64,000 bases of DNA from Listeria monocytogenes (GTDB lineage Bacteria > Bacillota > Bacilli > Lactobacillales > Listeriaceae). The translations under genes were made by a program, and so were the position numbers. The stretch covers positions 754,501-818,500 of the forward strand of contig NZ_CP054041.1 in assembly GCF_013282665.1 (NCBI RefSeq), given 5' to 3'. Shown here piece by piece: positions 1 through 7,445 of the stretch (position 1 is the first letter of the stretch; every line of letters begins with the position of its first letter). The notes beneath the pieces were generated by a model. The model did no database searches. It was given only the letters and a program-made list of their open reading frames with translations, and was not told the origin of the DNA.

Positions 1-1149
1 TTCCTTCAATTTGTAACAAACAATCGGTAAATTAGCGCCATCATTAATAATTTCAAAATAGCCGCTTTTTTCAACCGTTTTTGAAAGATATAGGGCTGTT
101 TTCTTTGTTTTTTCATGAATTTCTCGGTAGCCTTCAAATCCATAACGTAAGAAATTATAATATTGACCAATAATTTGGCTCGCACTACGAGAGAAATTAA
201 TCGCCATTGTCGGCATCGAACCACCTAAGTAGCTAACTTCAAAAATAAGCTCTTTTGGTAAATATTCTTTATCTTTCCACAAAATCCAGCCAACACCCGG
301 ATAAACCAATCCGTATTTATGACCAGAAGTATTTATAGAAACAACATTTTTAAGGCGGAAATCCCAAGGTAATTCGGGATTTACAAATGGTGTAAACATC
401 GCGCCACTTGCGCCGTCAATATGAATGACTAATTGATGCTCGTTTGCTTCATTATATGCCTCTACTTTTTCATCTAATAATTGAATATCATCAAATTTAC
501 CAGTATAAGTAATGCCTAAAATTCCGACAATCCCAATTGTATAATCATCGACCAAATCAAACACTTTATTTACGTCGATACTGAGATGCTCTTTATCCAT
601 TGGTACAACACGCATATCGACATCCCAGTATACACAGAATTTTTCCCAACATACTTGGTAGCCTGATGAAATAATCAAGTTTGGCCGTTTTGCCTGAATA
701 TCTAGACCACGTTTTTCCGCATTGTTACGCCAGCGGAATTTCATTGCCAAACCGCCAAGCATACACGCTTCCGAAGACCCCACTGTCGAAGTCCCCAAAT
801 AAGACATATCTTTGGGCGCATTCCACAAATCAGCCAAAATATTGACACATCGATTTTCCAGTTCAGCTGTTTGCGGATATTCAGATTTATCAATTGCGTT
901 TTTTTCGAGCGTTTCCGCCATCAGTATTTCTGCCTCTTTTTCCATGTATGTCTGACAAAAAGTCGCCAAGTTTTGCCGCGCATTGCCTTCATCCATCAAC
1001 TGATCTTTCACTAATTGATACGCAATGCGTGGTTCCATCGGTTCCTTTTTTAATACATATTTCGGGATACTCGTGCTTTCTTCCTCAGATCCAAAGAGCG
1101 GGATTCGATAACTTTCGTGTTTCCGCTTGTCGTTTTCACTATAAAGCAT
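1..1149 (-). CDS. gadD: glutamate decarboxylase, 3' end cut by the window
   Basis: PLP-dependent enzyme that converts glutamate to GABA while consuming a cytosolic proton; in Listeria this supports acid survival. The ATG at 1149 follows an AGGAGG-type ribosome site. 383 codons are visible and the frame is still open at base 1, so roughly the last 80 residues of a protein of about 465 are missing. The PLP-lysine motif SINTSGHKYG is clear, with the Schiff-base lysine at about residue 278. A sigma-B type promoter lies just upstream. No glutamate/GABA antiporter gene is visible in the window, so this is a stand-alone gad gene as far as can be seen (gadD3-like by neighbourhood). Family assignment is firm; the paralogue number is inferred. 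Confidence 0.95.
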   Translation of the reverse strand, partial: MLYSENDKRKHESYRIPLFGSEEESTSIPKYVLKKEPMEPRIAYQLVKDQLMDEGNARQNLATFCQTYMEKEAEILMAETLEKNAIDKSEYPQTAELENRCVNILADLWNAPKDMSYLGTSTVGSSEACMLGGLAMKFRWRNNAEKRGLDIQAKRPNLIISSGYQVCWEKFCVYWDVDMRVVPMDKEHLSIDVNKVFDLVDDYTIGIVGILGITYTGKFDDIQLLDEKVEAYNEANEHQLVIHIDGASGAMFTPFVNPELPWDFRLKNVVSINTSGHKYGLVYPGVGWILWKDKEYLPKELIFEVSYLGGSMPTMAINFSRSASQIIGQYYNFLRYGFEGYREIHEKTKKTALYLSKTVEKSGYFEIINDGANLPIVCYKLKE

Positions 1150-1191
1150 CTTTTTTCCTCCTTTAAAATAACTGATTACCTTCATCCACCA

Positions 1192-1217
1192 ATACCCATT
1201 AAAACACAGAGACAAAC
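1192..1217 (-). promoter_or_regulatory. sigma-B type promoter for the glutamate decarboxylase gene
   Basis: On the minus strand, GTTT (1217-1214) and GGGTAT (1197-1192) are separated by 16 bases. This matches the Listeria sigma-B pattern GTTT-N13-16-GGGWAT. It sits about 40 bases upstream of the gad start codon. Assignment is by motif only, but general-stress control fits an acid-resistance gene. Confidence 0.7.
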
Positions 1218-1219
1218 CG

Positions 1220-1248
1220 TTCAATTTTTCACAATAATTTGTTATACT
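1220..1248 (+). promoter_or_regulatory. candidate sigma-A promoter for the SdpI-like gene
   Basis: TTCAAT and TATACT are spaced by 17 bases, about 27 bases before the start codon of the SdpI-like gene. The -35 box is weak. It overlaps the divergent sigma-B type promoter region of gad. Confidence 0.45.
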
Positions 1249-1275
1249 ACGGTGGTACCTATAAGGAGGCTCACT

Positions 1276-1584
1276 ATGTTTGATTTAATTTTTCCACTTT
1301 TACTTATTATTCTCGGTGTCATCTACCGGGTGAATCCACCTAAAAATAAAGAAAGTCGCTTTAGTTATCGAACGAAAGCATCTTTAAAAAATGAAATCTC
1401 TTGGCAAAAAGCGCATCAACTACTTGGAATCTACTGGATTACTATCGGGGTTTTACTTTTAGTTTTGTCCCTTACACTCGCTTTTATCCCGATGCACGCC
1501 TTTGTCCGAAGCTCGATTTTATTAACAACAAGTATTTTCGCCGTGCTACTGTCCGTTATTTTAGTTGAGAAAAAACTCCAATAA
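1276..1584 (+). CDS. SdpI/YhfL family small membrane protein
   Basis: 102-residue membrane protein. The ATG at 1276 is preceded by AAGGAGG at 1263-1269, which rules out the longer frame opening further upstream. It shows an N-terminal hydrophobic helix, then the stretch YRTKASLKNEISWQKAH that resembles the SdpI/YhfL family signature (GYRT...S..N...W..A), then two further hydrophobic helices. SdpI of Bacillus gives immunity to the SdpC toxin, but most family members have unknown roles. No SdpC-like toxin gene is present nearby. It is divergent to gad and convergent with the antiterminator gene. Function is not known from the sequence. Confidence 0.8.
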   Translation: MFDLIFPLLLIILGVIYRVNPPKNKESRFSYRTKASLKNEISWQKAHQLLGIYWITIGVLLLVLSLTLAFIPMHAFVRSSILLTTSIFAVLLSVILVEKKLQ

Positions 1585-1611
1585 AAAAGCACCGCGCTAA
1601 GCAGTACTTTT
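1584..1611 (-). terminator. intrinsic terminator after the antiterminator gene
   Basis: Hairpin with an AAAAG...CTTTT base and a GC-rich stem. On the minus strand the stem is continuous using G-U pairs and is followed by TTTTTT. It is weaker in the other direction, where two mismatches appear. Confidence 0.65.
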
Positions 1612-1645
1612 CCTGTAATCCATTACATATAAGTCCAAAAAAATT

Positions 1646-2503
1646 TTACTCTTCTTCTTTTATAATTGTATTGCGTTCGGTAACACGATAAATATGAATT
1701 GTAAGATAGACACGCTCATCTCTTGTTAGTTCTGTATGATGTGTATTAATCAAATAAGCGTCAATTTTTTTCGTGCATTTAAAAGCTTCTGGGTATTTAA
1801 GTTGTACTTGTTCATATAAAAAGTCATCGCCAGAATCAACAATCTCTTTTCGAAGTAAACGTTGTGCGAAATACTGTAAATGTGTAATAAAACGCGTGTA
1901 ATTCAGTGAAGTTTCATCCAAGACCATACCATAATGATATGTAACAATACTTAAAATATCTTGAACAATTTGAGTCATCGCTACAGTCATGTGCATCTGT
2001 TGTCCGTCTTGTCTAGCATTTACAATGTGAAGTGCGATAAAACCAGCTTCATCTTCGTCCAAACGAATACCAACTTCTTGCTCGATAAAATCTAGTGCCT
2101 TCATTCCCACCAAATACTCTGCGTGATAAAATCGTTTTATTTCCCATAATAATGCGTTTTTCAAATTAATACCTTGATTATACCGTGACACAGCGAAGTT
2201 AATATGATCAGTTAGGGTTAAATAAATGTTGTCACTTAAATCTGTTTCCAAAGTTTCTTGCGCATACTGGACCACGTCATCCGCAACACGTAAATGTTTC
2301 AGGGGAATCTCGCTAAGTAATTCAGATAGCTTTTCTGAAAGTTCATGTGTTTCCATTACGAATGTTTTTTCAATCTTGGATACCTCCACCTCATCTCCAA
2401 GTTTCTTTTGAAAAGCAAGACCACGGCCCATCACTACAGACTCCTTGCCACTTTTACCCTCGGCGATTACAACATTGTTATTCAGTATTTTTTTGATAAT
2501 CAT
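1646..2503 (-). CDS. BglG/LicT family transcription antiterminator
   Basis: 285-residue RNA-binding antiterminator of the BglG/SacY/LicT type. It has an N-terminal CAT RNA-binding domain (residues about 1-56, beginning MIIKKILNNNVV) and two PTS-regulation domains (PRD1 about 65-170, PRD2 about 171-280). Conserved PRD histidines are visible in LTDHINF, FIALHIV, FITHLQY and YLTIHIY. Such proteins are phosphorylated by HPr and by a sugar-specific EIIB, and stabilise an RNA hairpin that prevents termination. Its own leader contains a matching RNA site and terminator, so it is probably autoregulated. No PTS permease or glycosidase gene lies downstream; the gene ends at its own terminator, so its sugar is not evident. 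Confidence 0.92.
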   Translation of the reverse strand: MIIKKILNNNVVIAEGKSGKESVVMGRGLAFQKKLGDEVEVSKIEKTFVMETHELSEKLSELLSEIPLKHLRVADDVVQYAQETLETDLSDNIYLTLTDHINFAVSRYNQGINLKNALLWEIKRFYHAEYLVGMKALDFIEQEVGIRLDEDEAGFIALHIVNARQDGQQMHMTVAMTQIVQDILSIVTYHYGMVLDETSLNYTRFITHLQYFAQRLLRKEIVDSGDDFLYEQVQLKYPEAFKCTKKIDAYLINTHHTELTRDERVYLTIHIYRVTERNTIIKEEE

Positions 2504-2524
2504 GCATTTTCACCTCTTTCAAAA

Positions 2525-2587
2525 GAAAAAAACCCAAACTAATTCCAATGCTATTAATATCAAAATAGCACTTGAATTAATTCAGGT
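2525..2587 (-). terminator. leader terminator controlled by the antiterminator
   Basis: Long hairpin upstream of the antiterminator ORF. Outer arms starting CCTGAATTAATTC and ending GAATTAGTTTGGG pair fully with three G-U pairs. Inner arms TGCTATT/AATAGCA extend the stem. A run of seven T follows on the minus strand. Its 5' arm overlaps the RAT site, as in the known BglG-type systems. Confidence 0.85.
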
Positions 2588-2613
2588 TTTGCCCGCCTCA
2601 GCAGTAACAATCC
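2585..2613 (-). promoter_or_regulatory. ribonucleic antiterminator (RAT) site
   Basis: The minus strand reads GGATTGTTACTG, then a short loop, then GGCAAAACC. These are the conserved ends of RAT sequences bound by LicT/BglG proteins. It lies in the leader of the antiterminator gene and overlaps the following terminator, so binding and termination are mutually exclusive. Confidence 0.85.
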
Positions 2614-2629
2614 TATGCTTTTCTCTAAC

Positions 2630-2658
2630 ATTATAGTACAAAAAGAAACCGATTACAA
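2630..2658 (-). promoter_or_regulatory. promoter of the antiterminator gene
   Basis: TTGTAA (2658-2653) and TATAAT (2635-2630) with a 17-base spacer, placed just upstream of the RAT site on the minus strand. Confidence 0.75.
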
Positions 2659-2722
2659 GTGGTTTTTTGATATTCAATTTTGGATTACTTTATATCTTCC
2701 CTACTTTACCACAACTTATTCA

Positions 2723-2751
2723 TTGACATGTAGTTTTCTGCATGCTATTTT
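2723..2751 (+). promoter_or_regulatory. promoter of the VOC family gene
   Basis: A perfect TTGACA and TATTTT with 17-base spacing, about 20 bases before the start codon. The site GGAGGTG precedes that ATG. Confidence 0.7.
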
Positions 2752-2770
2752 TGGCTGGAGGTGATAAATT

Positions 2771-3181
2771 ATGGCAACACACTCGGAACAAATTTTTATT
2801 AATTTGCCTGTAAAAGATTTACAAGCAACCGTCGCTTTTTTCACGAAACTTGGCTACGAATTTAATCCGCAATTCACAGACGAAAATGCTACCCAAATGC
2901 TCATCGGAGACAATATTTTCGCCATGCTCTTGAAAGAAGATTTCTTCCAGACTTTCCATAAAGAAGGCATCGCTGACACAACAAAAGCACGCGAAGTCCT
3001 TATCACCATCACCCAAGATAGCCGCCAAGCCGTTGATACATTAGTTGATCATGCACTAAAAATCGGCGCAAAAACAGCAGGCGAAACACAAGACTATGAT
3101 TTCATGTATAGCAGAAGTTTTCTTGACTTAGACAACCATCTATGGGAAATTGCTTATTTAGACGAATCCGCTTTACAATAA
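2771..3181 (+). CDS. VOC superfamily (glyoxalase/bleomycin-resistance-like) protein
   Basis: 136-residue protein of the vicinal-oxygen-chelate fold. The N-terminus INLPVKDLQATVAFFTKLGYEF and the C-terminal SFLDLDNHLWEIAYLDE are typical of one beta-alpha-beta-beta-beta repeat pair. The C-terminal glutamate in WEIAY is the usual metal-ligand position. The family includes glyoxalase I, dioxygenases and antibiotic-binding proteins; the substrate here cannot be read from sequence. It is monocistronic, with its own promoter and terminator. Confidence 0.85.
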   Translation: MATHSEQIFINLPVKDLQATVAFFTKLGYEFNPQFTDENATQMLIGDNIFAMLLKEDFFQTFHKEGIADTTKAREVLITITQDSRQAVDTLVDHALKIGAKTAGETQDYDFMYSRSFLDLDNHLWEIAYLDESALQ

Positions 3182-3186
3182 AAATA

Positions 3187-3223
3187 GAAAACCGCTGGAA
3201 TTCATTTGATTCCAGCGGTTTTC
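3187..3223. terminator. bidirectional terminator between convergent VOC and ClbS/DfsB genes
   Basis: Perfect stem AAAACCGCTGGAAT / ATTCCAGCGGTTTT with a short loop. The stop codon (3204-3202) and last codons of the convergent minus-strand gene lie within it, so the terminator is partly coding. Confidence 0.85.
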
Positions 3224-3714
3224 TTGAATTTCCGTATTTTTTTAATAGCCCATTCGTAATGACTTGATGTACTTGAAATAAAAATGGCTCCTAGTGAAGT
3301 AGTATTGGTCCATTTATAATATTTCTTCGTAAAAAGTTCTTCATTCGAATGTTCCGCAATGATACGCATTTCTTCGTCGTGCGTAGATGCTAATAAATTT
3401 CTCGCCTCTTCTAAGCCCATCTTCTGATACTTCTTCCATATAACCAAATTAAGTGCTGGCGTTGTTTTCCATGTATAACCTTCCGCTGGCATAAATGGTT
3501 TTTCTCCGCGCATCCCAACCTTATACCAATTTAGTGCCATCTTATGCCATTCGTGTAAATGCACTACTACATCACGAATATTTTTATCTCGATCCTCAAA
3601 CGGAAACGTGTCCTGCTGCATTTCTTTTGGTATAGAGTCTATTAAATCTATTAACTTTTGGTAACTAGTCGTACTTTGTTGAAGTAATTCTTCTTTATTT
3701 TTTGGCCTCGCCAT
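3202..3714 (-). CDS. ClbS/DfsB family four-helix bundle protein
   Basis: 170-residue protein resembling the ClbS/DfsB family (formerly DUF1706), within the DinB-like helical-bundle group. Its N-terminus MARPKNKEELLQQ is characteristic. ClbS hydrolyses the colibactin warhead and DfsB is linked to biofilm formation, but most relatives are uncharacterised. It contains HLHEWHKMALNWY near residues 52-64 and a conserved SSHYEWA near the C-terminus. It has its own ribosome site (AAAGGAG) before the ATG at 3714. Specific function is not known. Confidence 0.8.
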   Translation of the reverse strand: MARPKNKEELLQQSTTSYQKLIDLIDSIPKEMQQDTFPFEDRDKNIRDVVVHLHEWHKMALNWYKVGMRGEKPFMPAEGYTWKTTPALNLVIWKKYQKMGLEEARNLLASTHDEEMRIIAEHSNEELFTKKYYKWTNTTSLGAIFISSTSSHYEWAIKKIRKFKKTAGIK

Positions 3715-3837
3715 CTAAATATTACTCCTTTCTAACAATTATGTAAGTTTAAATAGGCTTTTTGTTGTCTGTTGAGAAGGATTAACTCCTCCTTTCCATA
3801 TACAATAAATGTAACAACTAAGCAAAGGATGATTGAT

Positions 3838-4179
3838 ATGAAAAAAATCGTTATAATTATTATAAGTGTACTATTACTTGGCGGAATTATCGGCGGTGTA
3901 TATTACTTTAAAAATGCCAATAAAATAGGAGCAGACACTTCTTACGTTAAAATTACAAAAGATCCTACGAAAGGAAAAGAAATAAGCTTCAATTATAACT
4001 ACACGCTCCCGTCATACGATGAAGACGGTAAAGAAACAGAAGTTACTTTTTCTGCAGATAAAGAATTACGTAAAGGCGCTTACTTAAAACTTTATATTAA
4101 AGAAGACAAAGGCGTAACTTCCTTTGAAGAAGTTCCAGAAAAAGAAGTACCCGCTAAAGCAGCCGAAAAACTTAACTAA
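3838..4179 (+). CDS. YxeA family (DUF1093) exported protein
   Basis: 113-residue protein with an N-terminal membrane segment (about residues 4-24) followed by a small beta-rich extracytoplasmic domain containing YVKITKDPTKGKE and SFNYNYTLPSYDEDGKE, as in YxeA/DUF1093 proteins. The start ATG at 3838 follows AAAGGAT; the longer frame upstream has no ribosome site. No lipobox cysteine is present, so it is likely membrane-anchored rather than a lipoprotein. Function of the family is unknown. Confidence 0.82.
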   Translation: MKKIVIIIISVLLLGGIIGGVYYFKNANKIGADTSYVKITKDPTKGKEISFNYNYTLPSYDEDGKETEVTFSADKELRKGAYLKLYIKEDKGVTSFEEVPEKEVPAKAAEKLN

Positions 4180-4183
4180 TAAC

Positions 4184-4212
4184 AAAATCTCCTCTTTGCG
4201 AGGGGATTTTTT
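4184..4212. terminator. bidirectional terminator
   Basis: AAATCTCCTC / GAGGGGATTTTTT hairpin between the convergent YxeA-like gene and the GyrI-like gene, with T-runs usable in the plus direction and partly in the minus direction. Confidence 0.8.
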
Positions 4213-4594
4213 ATATAGAAATATATATATCTATTTTGCCACTTGTATGATACCATTCAAAATCTATTTTATATGCTCGTTTTAACTCACTATCCCGGGC
4301 CCAAATCTCCTGCCAAACTTTCTCCACGCCTTTATGATTCGCGTTATCTACTGAAAACACCACATACTCGCCTGGTTCGATGATTACACTCTGTTGTTCA
4401 TCCCAATCTCTTGTTCCTACTAACAAATCATAGTCACCCTTATAATCACTAGCATAATTACTATATACCGCAAAAATATCTCCAGCTGGTTTATTGACCA
4501 TCACTTCACCCCAAAGTTCTGCAATCGGACTGAAATTAGCATTATTTGCACGTATCTTTTTCCCGAAAATTTCTTTATTTTCTTGTAAAATCAT
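4211..4594 (-). CDS. GyrI-like / AraC effector-binding-domain protein
   Basis: 127-residue stand-alone small-molecule-binding (SOUL/GyrI-like) domain, with the features WGEVMVNKPAGDIFAVY and IEPGEYVVFSV, and the typical ending IDIYISI. The start at 4594 is chosen because AAGGAGG lies nine bases before it; the longer frame lacks one. It follows the WYL regulator by 55 bases and is probably its operon partner. Such domains bind cationic or hydrophobic ligands, but the ligand is unknown. Confidence 0.8.
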   Translation of the reverse strand: MILQENKEIFGKKIRANNANFSPIAELWGEVMVNKPAGDIFAVYSNYASDYKGDYDLLVGTRDWDEQQSVIIEPGEYVVFSVDNANHKGVEKVWQEIWARDSELKRAYKIDFEWYHTSGKIDIYISI

Positions 4595-4649
4595 TATTTG
4601 CCGCCTCCTTTTAAAACCATTATAGCGAACAAAACCTGACAACCATCTG

Positions 4650-5546
4650 TCAACAATTCAAATTAAAATAAAGTTTTTCCACTTCGGATTTGTAGTTTTT
4701 TTGGAGCGATGCAGGTTCTATAATTTTCACAGCACTTCCAAACATCAATAAAAACGGGATTATATTCCGCTCCAAATCATATAAAAAGCTTACACGTACA
4801 TAATCCTCTCCAGTTACCATTTCTTCTTGCAAAAAATAATCCAACAATTTCCCAAGTTGATTTTTCGGAAATTCCAACACAATTCTTTTCATTTCTGCAG
4901 GCTGGTGCTCCGTTTCTTCGACATCCATAATCGCTTTACCTATTTCTTTCAAAGAAGTTATTCGCGTTAATTTAAAATGACGAATCGCTGCTCTTTTATG
5001 GCAATAGGCTTCTAAATACCAACTGCCATCCATCAAGTTTAATTTTTGCGGTGAAATCTCCCGCGTTGTTTCTGCGCCACTCATAGCAATATACGTAATT
5101 TCTAATTGTTTATTTGTCGTAAAAGCTTTCTGGATATAGGCAACTTTTCGTTTCACTTCTGCTTCGATTTGCTGACGATGTTGTGTCGCTGAGTCAAAGA
5201 AAATATGTTTGCTAGTTGGTTTTCCCGTCTGTAATAGTGTGATTTTTTCTCGTAAAATTTCTTGGCTATCATTCAGCATAAACTCCGAACGCGCCTCTAA
5301 TGCCTCAAGCAAAATCTGTTTTTCCGCCTCCGAAAAAGTAAATGTCGCCATTTTATATGTATCGAGCATCGTGAATCCGCCGTTTTTCCCCGGCAAAGCA
5401 ACAACTGGAAATCCCGCATAAAGTAGCGTATCCATATCGCGATAAATCGTCCTTGTGCTTACTTCAAATTTTTCAGCCAGCTCACTTGCCAGCACTTTTC
5501 GCTCCAAAATCATGACTAATATTGCTAAAATCCGCTCTAGTTTCAT
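4650..5546 (-). CDS. HTH_11/WYL-domain transcriptional regulator (YafY type)
   Basis: 298-residue DNA-binding regulator: N-terminal winged helix (residues 1-55, with STRTIYRDMDTLL as the recognition region) followed by a WYL domain (about 135-220, containing LMDGSWYLEAYCH) and a C-terminal extension. WYL proteins sense ligands, often nucleotides or nucleic acid fragments. The ATG at 5546 has GGAGG seven bases upstream. It sits between the DUF218 gene and the GyrI-like gene, and all three are probably cotranscribed. Confidence 0.9.
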   Translation of the reverse strand: MKLERILAILVMILERKVLASELAEKFEVSTRTIYRDMDTLLYAGFPVVALPGKNGGFTMLDTYKMATFTFSEAEKQILLEALEARSEFMLNDSQEILREKITLLQTGKPTSKHIFFDSATQHRQQIEAEVKRKVAYIQKAFTTNKQLEITYIAMSGAETTREISPQKLNLMDGSWYLEAYCHKRAAIRHFKLTRITSLKEIGKAIMDVEETEHQPAEMKRIVLEFPKNQLGKLLDYFLQEEMVTGEDYVRVSFLYDLERNIIPFLLMFGSAVKIIEPASLQKNYKSEVEKLYFNLNC

Positions 5547-5586
5547 CCCAAAACCTCCAGCTCTTTTAGCCTTATTATAGCATGTA

Positions 5587-6156
5587 TTATCGGTCAAAAA
5601 CCCATGCATATGTGATGGATAAAACTTCGCGCATCATACCTTTGTATTTAGCAGGTGTTCTAGATTTGGCTGGGAGACCTGATGCATCAATCCCCTGACG
5701 CTTTGCTAACATTAAGGCTCTATACATATGATAGTCGCTTGTCACAATCACTGTTTTTCCTAGTTCAAATTTTTCATTGCTATATTTAATATTTTCTTCC
5801 GTTCTTTTGGATTTAGTTTCCATTTCAATCCGCTTTCTTGCAATTCCTTCATTAACCAAATATTCTTCCATAACCGCAGCTTCCGTCGTAGTCTCATCAG
5901 CACCTTGCCCGCCACTAACAATCACATTTACCTTTGGATATTCATTCAAATAAGCAACTGCTGCATCTAACCTTTCTTGCAAAACTAACGAAGGAACTGC
6001 TGGATCTCCATTCACTTTTGCACCTAAAATTAGTACTGTATCAGCATTTTCAATTGGTTTCGTCCTAGAGCAACTAAACATAAAGGCCGCGACGATTAAT
6101 AAATAGATAAAACCAATTATGATTAAAATAACGACCATTTTCTTCAAACTTCTCAT
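5587..6156 (-). CDS. DUF218 (YdcF/SanA-like) membrane protein
   Basis: 189-residue protein with one N-terminal transmembrane helix (about residues 7-29) and a DUF218 domain. Visible motifs are DTVLILGAKVNGD, VIVSGGQGADE and VTSDYHMYRAL, which are the family's conserved loops. SanA/YdcF proteins affect envelope permeability, and the domain has a nucleotide-binding-like fold; the biochemical role is unsettled. The ATG at 6156 is preceded by GAGAGGA. It is the first gene of a likely three-gene operon with the WYL regulator. Confidence 0.88.
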   Translation of the reverse strand: MRSLKKMVVILIIIGFIYLLIVAAFMFSCSRTKPIENADTVLILGAKVNGDPAVPSLVLQERLDAAVAYLNEYPKVNVIVSGGQGADETTTEAAVMEEYLVNEGIARKRIEMETKSKRTEENIKYSNEKFELGKTVIVTSDYHMYRALMLAKRQGIDASGLPAKSRTPAKYKGMMREVLSITYAWVFDR

Positions 6157-6242
6157 CTAGCTCGTCCTCTCTACTTCTTTATTAACAGCTTAGCAGAAGA
6201 TTTTAAATAAAAGAGAAAGAAATAATCAAGTTAAAGGAAATA

Positions 6243-6300
6243 AAAAAGATCATATATTCTTAAATAGCTTGATAAACTATCAGAGAATATATAATCTTTC
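6243..6300 (-). terminator. terminator of tmRNA
   Basis: Stem AAAGATTATATATTC / GAATATATGATCTTT around a 23-base loop, followed by TTTTTT on the minus strand, about 18 bases after the tmRNA 3' end. Confidence 0.75.
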
Positions 6301-6317
6301 TTAACAAATTTCACATA

Positions 6318-6684
6318 TGGAGATGGTGGGAGTCGAACCCACGTCCAGAAATATCGGCACTTAAATATCTACGAGCGTAGTCACCGTATTAGCATTTCGC
6401 ATAAACATCGGCCCGGTAACAGGCTTCCATTCAGCTAGTCTGATTAAGCTCTTCTAGTTAACCTCAGACGGAGATTAACTAGTGTAGCCCACTTAAAGTG
6501 AGACCCTTACCGTAGCACATGGGCGATGCACGGAGGATCAGCTATGCTACTGCTTATTAGGCAGCGAAAGCTAGGTTTTGTTTTTCTTTGCCAGTTATTA
6601 TTGGCTTTGACGTTGATAACGAGGACGATCCCCCCGACTCGCAACTCAAGCTCGAACTATCCCTGTCGAATCCGTAACATCCCC
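6318..6684 (-). ncRNA. ssrA: transfer-messenger RNA (tmRNA)
   Basis: tmRNA rescues stalled ribosomes together with SmpB. The minus-strand 5' end GGGGAU at 6684 pairs with AUCUCC at the 3' end, forming the acceptor stem. GGUUCGACUCC of the T arm is present near the 3' end. The tag reading frame runs 6592-6560 and encodes GKEKQNLAFAA followed by TAA TAA; an alanine from the charged tmRNA is added before it. This is the Listeria-type tag. No CCA is encoded after the discriminator A at 6318. A strong promoter precedes it and smpB lies upstream on the same strand, so it can be transcribed on its own. Confidence 0.97.
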
Positions 6685-6707
6685 AGAGTTAAAGTCTAAC
6701 AGTAGTT

Positions 6708-6736
6708 ATTATACAGGAAAAAACAAGGCTTTACAA
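6708..6736 (-). promoter_or_regulatory. promoter of ssrA
   Basis: TTGTAA (6736-6731) and a perfect TATAAT (6713-6708), spacer 17, about 24 bases before the mature tmRNA 5' end. Confidence 0.85.
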
Positions 6737-6740
6737 ACAG

Positions 6741-6796
6741 AAAAAACTTGTGACATAGCCAAATGCCCAACTATTTTTTAGCATGCTACAAGTTTT
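6741..6796 (-). terminator. terminator after smpB
   Basis: AAAACTTGT / ACAAGTTTTTT arms around a large internal sequence. It has a T-run on the minus strand and lies upstream of the ssrA promoter, so it separates the rnr-smpB transcript from tmRNA. Confidence 0.6.
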
Positions 6797-6965
6797 CAAT
6801 TAATTAGTGGTTATTTTCACTGTGTATTTCATAACTTTGCCTTCTTCTGCATAAGGCTCTATTCCGTTAAAATCAATGCCAATAACGAATTCACAAAAAT
6901 CGACATATGAAAAAAGACTAAATCTAGCTTCTCCAACTTTTGGTTGAATGACTAGATTTAGGCTT
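6797..6965 (-). other. short spacer with a doubtful 67-codon open frame
   Basis: Between the smpB stop and the terminator there is an open frame (6800-7003) whose start would lie inside smpB in another frame. Its translation downstream of smpB (PKVGEARFSLFSYV... ending KYTVKITTN) looks protein-like, but no convincing ribosome site precedes any start. It could be the tail of a decayed gene. I do not call it a gene. Confidence 0.25.
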
Positions 6966-7430
6966 TTATTGTTGGCGCTCTTTAAAGGCACGTTCGATAT
7001 CACGTTTTGCTTCTTTTTGTTTTAAGTCTTGACGTTTATCGTATTTCTTTTTACCTCGAGCTACACCGATGAGCACTTTTGCGTAGCCATCTTTAATATA
7101 CATTTTTAGTGGAACAATCGAATAACCAGACTCTTTCGTTTCTCCAATTAAACGGCTGATTTGCTTCTTATGTAAGAGCAACTTGCGCGTTCTTAGTGGA
7201 TCATGATTGTAGCGGTTCCCTTGTTCATATGGACTAATATGCATATTGTGTAAGAAAATTTCCCCTTTGTCGATACGTGCATAGGAATCTTTTAAGTTTA
7301 CCCGCGCATTTCTTACGGATTTAATTTCAGTGCCTTGCAGGACAATGCCAGCCTCAAAAGTTTCTTCAATTGCGTAATCGTGGCGCGCCTTTTTATTTTG
7401 CGCGACTAGTTTACCATCACCTTTTGGCAT
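6966..7430 (-). CDS. smpB: SsrA-binding protein SmpB
   Basis: 154-residue tmRNA partner that binds the tRNA-like domain and delivers it to stalled ribosomes. Family landmarks are present: an N-terminal [13 protein letters not shown], the beta-barrel signature [13 protein letters not shown], and a basic C-terminal tail ([20 protein letters not shown]) that enters the mRNA channel. Length is normal. It lies 15 bases after rnr and upstream of ssrA, the conserved Firmicute order. Confidence 0.98.
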
Positions 7431-7445
7431 AACTCCCCATCCTTT

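Noticed and set aside
1247..1269. GGTGGTACC next to the SdpI-like gene resembles the T-box antiterminator motif.
   Set aside because: It lies directly after the -10 box, leaving no room for a leader stem; no terminator or specifier loop is present.
6318..6340. The tmRNA 3' end as an occupied integration site.
   Set aside because: No second copy of the 3' end sequence and no integrase gene is visible in the window.
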